Shown here: positions 4,055 to 10,395 of the stretch, one piece after another
Position numbering within the stretch: position 1 is the first letter of the stretch
How the letters are laid out: each line of letters opens with the position of its first letter
Source of the DNA: a virus
Strand: one strand, 5' to 3'
IMG/VR virus record: IMGVR_UViG_3300047379_000441
Location: 1 to 24,663 of that record
DNA: 24,663 nucleotides
Position numbers and translations under genes: made by a program
The notes under the pieces: model-generated
The model's database searches: none
The model's input: the letters and a program-made list of their open reading frames with translations, nothing else
Told to the model about the DNA's origin: nothing

Positions 4055-4969
4055 ATGCAAAACAAGCACATCGAACACCCCGAAGACCTGATCCTCACGG
4101 GGGACCTGACCGTTCTGGATCTGCTAAGGACAGAGGGGCACCTAAGCGTCAAGATGGACGGCGCTCCTGCCATCGTATGGGGCACCAACCCCGCGACGGG
4201 TAACTTCTTTGTTGGCACCAAATCCGTGTTTAACAAAGTAAAAATCAAAATCAACGAATCTCACAATGACATCGATCAGAATCATAAAGGGGCAGTTGCA
4301 GACATTTTGCACGCTTGTTTTGATTGGTTGCCTCGTCAACGCGGGAATGGAATTTATCAGGGTGATTTCATCGGATTCGGTGGCACAGATGAATATACAC
4401 CAAACACAATCACGTATCAGTTCGATGACATTGTAGAAGAAAAAATAATTGTTGCACCCCATACGTATTACACAGCAGAGAGTGACTTAAGGGATGCAAT
4501 CGCACACCCTATGAAGTTCATCATCACAAACACATCTTACTGTAAGTTTGTGACACCCAGAGCGACGATTGCCTCTGGTTATTATGACGATGGATTGAAG
4601 AGATTTCATGACTTAGACGACGTAATTCGTTTCGCTAAGATAATGGCACAGAACATTGAGTTTGTGACAGATAAGGAAGCAAAGTTAATTAAGCAGGAAC
4701 TTAACTCATGCATCCGTGAGAATCGTCCCGTGATTGCATCAACCTTTATGAATGAGAAACTCATCAGTTTCTGGTTGTTAGTTAAGTCCATTAAAGAGGA
4801 TGCAATATATCTCTGCCGTAATGATGGTCCTAAGGCATACATCGGACAGACTCCAATCGGTGGTGAGGGTTATGTCTACTCCAATGAGTTTGGTATGGTG
4901 AAACTGGTTAATCGTGAGCAGTTCAGTTATGCAAACTTCAGCAACGCTAAGTTTCAACAAAGCGTGTGA
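4055..4969 (+). CDS. nucleotidyltransferase/ligase-fold protein with KxDG motif
   Basis: Probable member of the covalent nucleotidyltransferase superfamily (DNA/RNA ligases and capping enzymes), which attach AMP or GMP to a lysine. From ATG 4055 (304 residues), motif I is K33-M-D35-G36 in GHLSVKMDGAPAIVWG. FFVGTKSVFNK follows, then YQGDFIGF (101-108) at a motif III-like place. EGYVY (271-275) and MVKLVNR (281-287) fit motifs IV and V, with E271 and K283 as expected ligands. I recall related proteins, often longer, in T4-like marine phages. No OB-fold domain follows motif V, so it may lack full ligase activity or need a partner. The open frame upstream to 3983 overlaps the previous gene and the promoter, so it was not used. 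The substrate is unknown; nucleic acid repair or RNA modification are plausible. Confidence 0.78.
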   Translation: MQNKHIEHPEDLILTGDLTVLDLLRTEGHLSVKMDGAPAIVWGTNPATGNFFVGTKSVFNKVKIKINESHNDIDQNHKGAVADILHACFDWLPRQRGNGIYQGDFIGFGGTDEYTPNTITYQFDDIVEEKIIVAPHTYYTAESDLRDAIAHPMKFIITNTSYCKFVTPRATIASGYYDDGLKRFHDLDDVIRFAKIMAQNIEFVTDKEAKLIKQELNSCIRENRPVIASTFMNEKLISFWLLVKSIKEDAIYLCRNDGPKAYIGQTPIGGEGYVYSNEFGMVKLVNREQFSYANFSNAKFQQSV

Positions 4970-4989
4970 CGGTCAGCGAACTGGTCCAA

Positions 4990-5009
4990 AGGGGGTAGAC
5001 GGACCCCCT
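4990..5009 (+). terminator. hairpin after the KxDG gene
   Basis: Perfect 7-bp stem AGGGGGT (4990-4996) with ACCCCCT (5003-5009) and a 6-base loop, 21 bases after the stop codon. It is G+C rich but followed by CTATGG rather than a T-run, so termination may be partial. A possible -10, TATGAT (about 5018), follows and could start the mRNA for the gene at 5053. Confidence 0.5.
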
Positions 5010-5052
5010 CTATGGACTATGATAAGCACAGCAAACAAACAAAGGACACAGC

Positions 5053-5298
5053 ATGAACGGTTGGGCAAACTACGAAACTTGGAACGCTTCCCTCTGGATC
5101 GGTAACGATGAGTTCCTTTACAACACCGCTCGCGCTTGCGTTCAGTTTGCCGAAGGCGAATCACCCTGGACTAAGTTCGTTCGCTGCATGACTGACGGAC
5201 AGATCGGACGCTTTATCGGTGAGACAGACGACGGCGTTCGTTGGGATGACCCCGCGATCGATGCCGATGAGATGGCGGAAATGATGGCGGAACTCTGA
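5053..5298 (+). CDS. NGWANYETWN-type small protein (conserved, unknown function)
   Basis: An 81-residue protein opening MNGWANYETWNASLWIGNDE. I recognise this N-terminus from a family of small proteins shared by cyanobacteria, cyanophages and other bacteria; its function is not known to me. Aromatic residues cluster at the start (W4, Y7, W10, W15). Helices follow (FLYNTARACVQFAEG; WTKFVRCMTDG), then an acidic tail ending DEMAEMMAEL. ATG 5053 follows GGACACAGC, with only a weak ribosome-binding site. By eye its G+C content is clearly above that of the baseplate genes and closer to marine Synechococcus, fitting acquisition from a host. It lies between two C/G-rich hairpins, so is probably a separate unit. 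Confidence 0.85.
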   Translation: MNGWANYETWNASLWIGNDEFLYNTARACVQFAEGESPWTKFVRCMTDGQIGRFIGETDDGVRWDDPAIDADEMAEMMAEL

Positions 5299-5320
5299 GG
5301 GGATCCCCCCCTTTCCGTGC

Positions 5321-5326
5321 TACAAT
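5321..5326 (+). promoter_or_regulatory. -10-like box before the gene at 5348
   Basis: TACAAT at 5321-5326, 21 bases before ATG 5348, identical to the box of cassette copy 5. It has no good -35 or TGGCACA. Immediately upstream the palindrome GGGGATCCCC (5299-5308) with a C-run follows the stop of the previous gene and may act as its terminator. Confidence 0.4.
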
Positions 5327-5347
5327 ACACCCAAGCGAATCACCCCA

Positions 5348-5590
5348 ATGGCAAAAGCAATCGGCAACACCCGCAGCAGCGACACCAACGTCAAAGGACA
5401 GGCGTTACGTGCTAGCAGTGGCGGCGGGATGACTTTCACCAAAGCACGCGGACTGGGTGCTTCTATGGTGGCAGACTTAGACGGAACCGTTAAGCGTGCC
5501 AAGGCACAGCATCGCGCCGACCGCATTGCTGCCGCCCGTGATCGTTTGATGAACCGACAGGGTCACTCACACCTTGCCTGCCGTTACTGA
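5348..5590 (+). CDS. small basic protein, unknown function
   Basis: An 80-residue frame from ATG 5348 to TGA 5588-5590, starting MAKAIGNTRSSDTNVKGQAL. It is basic and rich in Ala, Gly, Arg and Lys. The first half is Gly/Ser rich and probably flexible (RASSGGGMTFTKARGLGASM). The second half looks helical and positively charged (DGTVKRAKAQHRADRIAAARDRLMNRQ), suitable for binding nucleic acid, though that is inference. It ends HSHLACRY. No named family recognised. It has the same high G+C composition as the gene at 5053. Its own -10-like box at 5321 and C-run hairpins at 5618 downstream suggest an independent short transcript. Confidence 0.65.
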   Translation: MAKAIGNTRSSDTNVKGQALRASSGGGMTFTKARGLGASMVADLDGTVKRAKAQHRADRIAAARDRLMNRQGHSHLACRY

Positions 5591-5617
5591 CCTCATGCGT
5601 TCGTGACAGCAGCAGTG

Positions 5618-5664
5618 CCCCCCGTCCTTGGGGGTGCCCCCCCTGCGGCGCGTGATGCCCCCCC
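5618..5664 (+). terminator. C-run/G-run hairpin with three poly-C tracts
   Basis: CCCCC (5619-5623) pairs with GGGGG (5630-5634) across a 6-base loop, 28 bases after the stop at 5590. Two more C-tracts follow (5637-5643 and 5658-5664), either of which could pair with the same G-run. No T-run follows. It marks the boundary between the G+C-rich genes and the A+T-rich DNA that starts at about 5665. Confidence 0.5.
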
Positions 5665-5780
5665 GTATATAAAAACGCCTAACTTCCCTAATCTATAAAG
5701 TGTTACGTAAGCGAGCTAAATTTACAGAGGGTATCAAAAAAATTTTTCGCTATATAAAATCATGGTGAAGGTTTACGTAT

Positions 5781-5954
5781 ATGCAAAAAAACTCCGGAGA
5801 AAATATTACCACTATAGAAGTCGATCCAGTAACAGGTGAGTATGTTGCACTAGTGCCCGAATGGATCATCTCAGAGTATGGTTGGTATGAGGGCACTCAA
5901 CTCAATATGGAAGTTGATGGTGACAGTATCGTAATTACCGAACTAACTGATTGA
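5781..5954 (+). CDS. AbrB/SpoVT-like small protein
   Basis: A 57-residue product starting MQKNSGENITTIEVDPVTGE. The layout is that of a swapped-hairpin AbrB/MazE fold: a first strand (ITTIEVDPVTGEYVALVPEW), a short helix (IISEYGW), then YEGTQLNMEVDGDSIVITEL, the last two strands with the usual GW-x-x-G turn. Such proteins act as dimeric transcriptional regulators or antitoxins; no toxin partner is adjacent, so a regulatory role is inferred only. Start ATG 5781 has GAAGG nine bases upstream. The A+T-rich leader (5665-5780) has TATATAAAAT just before the gene, possibly a weak late-type element. Its stop codon overlaps the -35 of the next promoter, so reading this gene could influence that promoter. 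Confidence 0.72.
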   Translation: MQKNSGENITTIEVDPVTGEYVALVPEWIISEYGWYEGTQLNMEVDGDSIVITELTD

Positions 5955-5979
5955 CTTCAAGGTAAATTGCTAGTATAAT
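5951..5979 (+). promoter_or_regulatory. sigma-70 promoter for the glycosyltransferase gene
   Basis: TTGACT (5951-5956), a 17-base spacer, and TATAAT (5974-5979): five of six and six of six matches to the host vegetative consensus. Transcription should start near 5986, so the GTG at 5985 cannot be the start codon and ATG 6018 is supported. The -35 contains the stop codon of the AbrB-like gene. Such promoters in T4-like phages are read early by host RNA polymerase. Confidence 0.8.
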
Positions 5980-6017
5980 TACTAGTGAATCGATTAAAAT
6001 TCAAACTTGACCTAATT

Positions 6018-6773
6018 ATGTCTAAAGGATTTACAGTAAAGGCAAAAACGCCAGTTAAAGAGAAAGCACCCGAATGGGATTATGATTACGCAAAAGAACT
6101 TATAAAAGGTAAGAGTATTGTATTCTGTCTACCTGGGCGTGGAGTATCTTATACGTATCTGAAGAACTTTGTACAACTTTGTTTTGATCTTGTTCAGGCA
6201 GGAGCAAGTATTCAGATCTCACAAGATTATAGTTCCATGGTGAACTTTGCACGTTGTAAGTGTTTAGGTGCAAATGTTCTTCGTGGTCCTGATCAGATTC
6301 CATGGGATGGAAAACTAAAATATGATTATCAGTTATGGATTGATAGTGATATTGTGTTTAACTCAGAGAAGTTCTGGCAACTTGTATTAATGGAAAAAGA
6401 TATTGCAAGTGGATGGTATTGTACCGAAGATGGTCAAACCACATCTGTTGCACATTGGATGGACGAGGATGACTTCCGTAGTAATGGCGGAGTTATGAAT
6501 CATGAAACACTTGAAAGTATTGCAAAGCGTCGTAAACCATTCACGGTAGACTATGCAGGATTTGGATGGCTTCTAATTAAAAACGGAGTTTTTGAAGATG
6601 AAGGTATCAAATACCCATGGTTTGCTCCGAAGATGCAAGTATTCGAATCTGGAGAGGTGCAGGATATGTGTGGAGAGGATGTATCATTCTGTCTCGATGC
6701 AATCGCAGCAGGTTTTGAGATTTGGTGTGATCCTCGTATCAGAGTCGGGCACGAAAAAACTCGTGTTATCTGA
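6018..6773 (+). CDS. GT-A fold glycosyltransferase-like protein
   Basis: A 251-residue protein likely to transfer a sugar from a nucleotide-sugar donor. Evidence: an N-terminal Rossmann-like start (GKSIVFCLPGRGVSYTYLKN), the DxD metal/nucleotide motif D109-S-D111 in LWIDSDIVF, an acceptor-side segment AGFGWLLIKNGVFE (180-193), GEDVSFCLDAIAAGF (219-233) with the acidic GED expected near the active site, and H245 in RVGHEK near the C-terminus. These are hallmarks of GT-A enzymes similar to family 2. The target could be phage DNA, virion protein or host surface. ATG 6018 is chosen because the sigma-70 promoter places the mRNA start near 5986. The next gene overlaps by one base (TGATG), so the two are translationally coupled. 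Its early promoter argues against a purely structural role. Confidence 0.8.
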   Translation: MSKGFTVKAKTPVKEKAPEWDYDYAKELIKGKSIVFCLPGRGVSYTYLKNFVQLCFDLVQAGASIQISQDYSSMVNFARCKCLGANVLRGPDQIPWDGKLKYDYQLWIDSDIVFNSEKFWQLVLMEKDIASGWYCTEDGQTTSVAHWMDEDDFRSNGGVMNHETLESIAKRRKPFTVDYAGFGWLLIKNGVFEDEGIKYPWFAPKMQVFESGEVQDMCGEDVSFCLDAIAAGFEIWCDPRIRVGHEKTRVI

Positions 6774-6958
6774 TGGATCGGTATACAGTCATACGTAACG
6801 GCAAGGTCCTCTTTGAGGGTCTCTCGGAAGAGGACTACATGAATCTTATGGAGGACTTTGCTGCTGAATATTATAAAACTGGTAAACCCAAAGCGGGTGA
6901 AGTTGAAACACACATTATTGGAGAAACTGATCAATGGCAAAAGCGAAAACAGGTCTGA
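6773..6958 (+). CDS. small acidic protein coupled to the glycosyltransferase
   Basis: A 61-residue product whose ATG (6773) shares one base with the stop of the glycosyltransferase gene, a sign of translational coupling. Sequence: a beta hairpin MDRYTVIRNGKVLFEGLS, a helix EEDYMNLMEDFAAEYYKTG, then KPKAGEVETHIIGETDQWQKRKQV. The beginning (YTVIRNGKVLFEGLSEEDY) resembles small phage proteins found beside similar genes, but no family name can be given. It could be a partner of the glycosyltransferase; this is inferred from coupling alone. Its last 25 bases overlap the start of the gene at 6934 in another frame. Confidence 0.72.
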   Translation: MDRYTVIRNGKVLFEGLSEEDYMNLMEDFAAEYYKTGKPKAGEVETHIIGETDQWQKRKQV

Positions 6959-7080
6959 ACAAAAGTGGTTATGCCACTGGGACACCCAAAAAAACTCGTC
7001 AGGGTAGTGGTAATGGAACCAAATATGCCGCGTCGTCTCGTAATAGTGCTAGAAAAGCATATCGTGGACAAGGACGTTAA
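6934..7080 (+). CDS. very small basic Gly/Ser-rich protein
   Basis: A 48-residue frame starting MAKAKTGLNKSGYATGTPKK and ending RKAYRGQGR before TAA 7078-7080. It has many Lys/Arg and no Asp or Glu, and is Gly/Ser rich, so probably unstructured and able to bind nucleic acid or acidic surfaces (inference). I recall similar MAKAKTGLN proteins in cyanophages, which supports the frame. It starts 25 bases inside the end of the gene at 6773, on a different frame, continuing the tight overlaps of this operon. The next gene begins 31 bases later. Confidence 0.7.
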   Translation: MAKAKTGLNKSGYATGTPKKTRQGSGNGTKYAASSRNSARKAYRGQGR

Positions 7081-7111
7081 CGTATAGATAACGTTATAGA
7101 CAAATAATTGT

Positions 7112-7780
7112 ATGGCATGTTTGATTGCAAATCTTCCATCGATGGAAGTATGGGTTCGTAAAGAATATCTTACTGATCATCAATCTGGTCATGGGGAATT
7201 TGTTAAAGGCGTTTGGGTATCGGTTAAATCGATTCCTGGGCGTGCTTTTTATTTTGAAACCTACTTACCAGAATATGCGGCAATGTATGACAAATTGCCT
7301 ATAAGTGCCTTTGTAGCAGATCCTGAGACACCTTCTCCTGATATGAACCTACCAAACCTACAGTTTTGGAACTGTATGGACTATGGTGTGGTATCAGTCG
7401 ATAAGAAATTCATTGGTTCGATGGATTTTGAGTGTTATACACGGGACTTTGGTAATGTAAAAGGCACTTATGTCTGCACAATTGATAACTATCATCATGA
7501 TCCAGACTACGTTGACTGGGCAACGAGTGAAAATCCTGCCGAACACAAGTCTCATAACCTAATTGAACTTGAAAATGGGCAGTATGCACTGTATCCAAAC
7601 AATAGATTACGTATTTTTGATAATAGTTTGACACCTGTCGAACCAAAAATGCCTGATTTTAAGGTTTCAACTCAATATTATCAAGTTGAAAATGGATTTG
7701 AACGTCTTGGAATGGGACGTGAGGACGAATATTTCTGGAAAACTTCCAAAGAACGCGAAGAAGAAGAGGAAAATAAATAG
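7112..7780 (+). CDS. conserved cyanophage-type protein, unknown function
   Basis: A 222-residue soluble protein starting MACLIANLPSMEVWVRKEYL. It reads like a compact mixed or beta-rich protein: GVWVSVKSIPGRAFYFETYL, YDKLPISAFV, LQFWNCMDYGVVSVDKKFIG, then GTYVCTIDNYHHDPDYVDW, a loop YALYPNNRLRIFDNSL, and a charged C-terminal tail (KTSKEREEEEENK). No signal peptide, membrane segment or enzyme motif recognised. HHDPDYVD is a possible metal site but unproven. Its position two genes before gp25 suggests a virion- or assembly-related role; this is context only. ATG 7112 is preceded by A+T-rich sequence (ACAAATAATTGT) with no clear ribosome-binding site. Confidence 0.82.
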   Translation: MACLIANLPSMEVWVRKEYLTDHQSGHGEFVKGVWVSVKSIPGRAFYFETYLPEYAAMYDKLPISAFVADPETPSPDMNLPNLQFWNCMDYGVVSVDKKFIGSMDFECYTRDFGNVKGTYVCTIDNYHHDPDYVDWATSENPAEHKSHNLIELENGQYALYPNNRLRIFDNSLTPVEPKMPDFKVSTQYYQVENGFERLGMGREDEYFWKTSKEREEEEENK

Positions 7781-7825
7781 AAGTATAGAATATTAATGAA
7801 CATTTCATGAACATAAGGAGACATC

Positions 7826-8077
7826 ATGGGTAATTCACCTGTCGATAGAAATTCTAACTATATGAGAGAGATGTGGGGAACCACAAAACTCGTCACTGAC
7901 TACTATCAAAATGAAAAAATGACTTCAGAACACGATTTTCTAGATAATTTGGCAAATCATCAGCATCAAAAGATGCTTCGTGAGATTTCAAATGATGATA
8001 TCACTCCAAAAAAACGTGATACTGTGAATCAAGAGGACCTTTATGAGAAAATAGAAGATAATACAGAATTATTCTGA
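7826..8077 (+). CDS. small protein upstream of gp25, unknown function
   Basis: An 83-residue product starting MGNSPVDRNSNYMREMWGTT. The start is well set by AAGGAG (7815-7820) five bases before ATG 7826. The sequence is hydrophilic and mostly helical: NYMREMWGTTKLVTDYYQNEKM, EHDFLDNLANHQHQKMLREISND, then an acidic C-terminus (EDLYEKIEDNTELF). The His-rich stretch ANHQHQKM is notable. No family recognised. The gene ends seven bases before the late promoter of gp25, so it belongs to the upstream unit, possibly with the gene at 7112, and may be an assembly factor; the role is unproven. Confidence 0.75.
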   Translation: MGNSPVDRNSNYMREMWGTTKLVTDYYQNEKMTSEHDFLDNLANHQHQKMLREISNDDITPKKRDTVNQEDLYEKIEDNTELF

Positions 8078-8083
8078 ATAGGG

Positions 8084-8091
8084 TATAAATA
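8084..8091 (+). promoter_or_regulatory. late promoter for the baseplate operon
   Basis: Exact TATAAATA, the T4 late promoter box, 26 bases before the GTG start of gp25. Transcription should begin about six bases after it. Spacing and an identical box before gp8 make this a well-supported late promoter, dependent on the phage late sigma factor and sliding clamp in T4-like systems. Confidence 0.75.
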
Positions 8092-8117
8092 AAATTAAAT
8101 AAAGTCTCCATATTATC

Positions 8118-8516
8118 GTGGTTCAGAGGATATCCAGAGCATTTAAGGACATTAGTCTATCATTTGATAGACATCCTATAACTAATGATATCCTCAATAT
8201 TAAAAATGAGGATGCAATTAAGAAAGCAGTGCGTAATATTGTGCGAACTGTGCCTAGTGAGAGATTTTTTAACCCTATTTTTGGTTCTGACGTAAAGACT
8301 AGTTTATTTGAATTTGTTGATTTTGGTACTGCATCCGAACTTGAAGATCAGATTTTAGTTGCAATTGAAAACTACGAACCAAGGATAAGCAATATTCAGG
8401 TTAGAGTAGATCCAAATGCGGATAGAAACGAATTTGAGGTCTTCATATCCTATAATATCGTTGGACAAGAGGTTCCACCACAAAAATTTTCATTCATCCT
8501 AGAGGCAACCAGATAA
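8118..8516 (+). CDS. 25: baseplate wedge subunit gp25
   Basis: Homologue of T4 gp25, the small wedge protein shared by contractile tails and type VI secretion (TssE), where it joins gp6 and gp53 and helps nucleate the sheath. The product is 132 residues, equal to T4 gp25. Diagnostic segments: ERFFNPIFGSDVKTSLFEF (48-66) and the conserved E87-P88-R89 triplet in YEPRISNIQVRVDP. The C-terminal strands (FEVFISYNI, QKFSFILEA) complete the small alpha/beta fold. Translation begins at GTG 8118 (reads VQRISRAFKDISLSF); no in-frame ATG fits and the late promoter lies just upstream. The gp6 gene begins four bases after its stop, so the two are surely co-transcribed. Confidence 0.92.
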   Translation: MVQRISRAFKDISLSFDRHPITNDILNIKNEDAIKKAVRNIVRTVPSERFFNPIFGSDVKTSLFEFVDFGTASELEDQILVAIENYEPRISNIQVRVDPNADRNEFEVFISYNIVGQEVPPQKFSFILEATR

Positions 8517-8520
8517 AATA

Positions 8521-10383
8521 ATGCCTTTTACTAAGTTTACCAATCTAGATTTTGATCAGATAAAGACATCTATTAAAGATTATCTTCGTGCTAATTCCGA
8601 TTTCACGGATTTTGACTTTGAAGGATCTAACTTTTCTGTTCTGATCGATACGTTAGCATATAATACGTATATTACAGCATTCAACTCTAATATGGTTGCT
8701 AATGAATCCTTCTTGGATTCAGCAACTCTTAGGGAAAATGTTGTTTCCCTAGCAAGAAATATTGGTTATATCCCCAGATCAAAAACTGCAGCAAAGGCAA
8801 CAGTTAGTTTTACTATAGACGTATCGACAACTGCCTCTCAGTTGATCCTGAAGGCAGGTCTAGTGTGTGTTGGGGCAGTTGATAACAGTGCATATACTTT
8901 CTCCATTGCAGGCGATGTGAGTGCCAATATTGTCAACGATCAAGCAACATTTACAGATTTAGAAATTTTTCAGGGAACCTATCTAACAAAAGAGTTTATT
9001 GTAGATACCTCCCAAGATCAAAGGTTTATTTTAAATAATCCCAATATTGATACATCAACTATCAAAGTAAGAATTGGGACAAAAGAATATAAGCAAGTAG
9101 ATAATATTATTACTGTTAATAAAGAATCTGAAATTTATTTGATTCAAGAAGTTGCAGATGAGAAATATGAACTTCTCTTTGGTGATGGAATTATTGGTAA
9201 GAAATTGTCATCAGGTGATGTAATTCAGGTTTCTTATATTGTAACTGATGGTGAGAATGGTAATGGTCCATCGTTGTTTACGTATTCTGGAACAACCACC
9301 GATAGCAATGGTCTTTCTGTTTCACCATCAGCAACACCATCATTAACAACCACTGAGAAGGCGATAGGGGGCGGCGCAATTGAACCAATTGATTCAATCA
9401 AATACTTTGCACCTAGAGTATATTCGTCGCAGTATCGTGCCGTTACAGCAAAGGATTATGAGGCAATCATACAACAGGTATTCCCAAGCACTGAATCAGT
9501 TGCTGTTGTTGGTGGTGAAGAATTAGATCCACCAGAATTTGGTAAGGTTGTCATTAGTATCAAACCAAAAAATGGTTTTGCTATCTCCGACTTTGCAAAA
9601 ACACAAATTTTAAATGATTTAAAACAATACACTGTATCTGGTGTCAAACAAGAATTATCAGATCTTAAACTACTATTTGTTGAACTTGAGAGTGATGTCT
9701 TTTATGATCCTTCTAAGATTACTGACATTGCATCATTGAGGTCTAACATTATAGCATCTCTAACCAAACATTCCAAAACTGTTGATATGAATAAGTTTGG
9801 GGGAAGATTTAGATATAGTAAAGTTCTTCAAATCATTGATAATGTAGATACTTCGATTACTTCTAATATCACTAAAGTGAAGATGAGAAGAAATATGAAT
9901 TGTATTACTAATACATTTGCACAATATGAGATTTGTTTTGGTAATAAGTTCTTCAAAAAATTAGATGGTTCTAGTATCAAGAGCACCGGTTTTAAAGTTG
10001 CTGGTGAATCAGAAACAGTATACTTCTTAGACGTTCCATTAGAAAATAGTGATATTGGAATTCTTACAATTGTTAAACCAACACTAAATCCAGACACTTT
10101 CGAAGTTGTTAAAAAATCAATTGGAACGGTTGATTATAAGAAAGGTGAGATTATTGTTAATACAATTAATATTGTTTCAACAGATTTACCAGAGAATGTT
10201 GTAGAGATTCAAGCACTTCCAGATTCGAATGATATTATTGGTTTGAAGGATTTATATCTCATCTTTGATGTGTCGAAAAGCACTATAAATATGGTTAAGG
10301 ATACGATTGCCTCTGGAGAACAAATTTCTGGAGTGAACTTCCCGGTGAAATCAAGTTACTTAAACGGAAAAATAACAAGGTAA
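8521..10383 (+). CDS. 6: baseplate wedge subunit gp6
   Basis: Homologue of T4 gp6 (P2 gpJ family), which forms the inner ring of the baseplate by dimerising between neighbouring wedges. Length 620 residues versus about 660 in T4. The N-terminal block is typical: FTNLDFDQIKTSIKDYLRAN, then SVLIDTLAYNTYITAFNSNM, and ANESFLDSATLRENVVSLAR (40-85). A long beta-rich middle follows (IVNDQATFTDLEIFQGTYL; YELLFGDGIIGKKL). Then comes the conserved region RAVTAKDYEAIIQQVFPS, before VDMNKFGGRFRYSKVLQIID. The last 120 residues form beta strands ending NFPVKSSYLNGKITR. It lies four bases after gp25 and 12 bases before the giant gene, in the T4 order 25-like, 6, [7], 8. No disruption seen. Confidence 0.92.
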   Translation: MPFTKFTNLDFDQIKTSIKDYLRANSDFTDFDFEGSNFSVLIDTLAYNTYITAFNSNMVANESFLDSATLRENVVSLARNIGYIPRSKTAAKATVSFTIDVSTTASQLILKAGLVCVGAVDNSAYTFSIAGDVSANIVNDQATFTDLEIFQGTYLTKEFIVDTSQDQRFILNNPNIDTSTIKVRIGTKEYKQVDNIITVNKESEIYLIQEVADEKYELLFGDGIIGKKLSSGDVIQVSYIVTDGENGNGPSLFTYSGTTTDSNGLSVSPSATPSLTTTEKAIGGGAIEPIDSIKYFAPRVYSSQYRAVTAKDYEAIIQQVFPSTESVAVVGGEELDPPEFGKVVISIKPKNGFAISDFAKTQILNDLKQYTVSGVKQELSDLKLLFVELESDVFYDPSKITDIASLRSNIIASLTKHSKTVDMNKFGGRFRYSKVLQIIDNVDTSITSNITKVKMRRNMNCITNTFAQYEICFGNKFFKKLDGSSIKSTGFKVAGESETVYFLDVPLENSDIGILTIVKPTLNPDTFEVVKKSIGTVDYKKGEIIVNTINIVSTDLPENVVEIQALPDSNDIIGLKDLYLIFDVSKSTINMVKDTIASGEQISGVNFPVKSSYLNGKITR

Positions 10384-10395
10384 TAGAGAGGAAAT

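Noticed and set aside
5985-6017. GTG start for the glycosyltransferase gene
   Set aside because: It lies at or before the predicted transcript start of the TTGACT-N17-TATAAT promoter.
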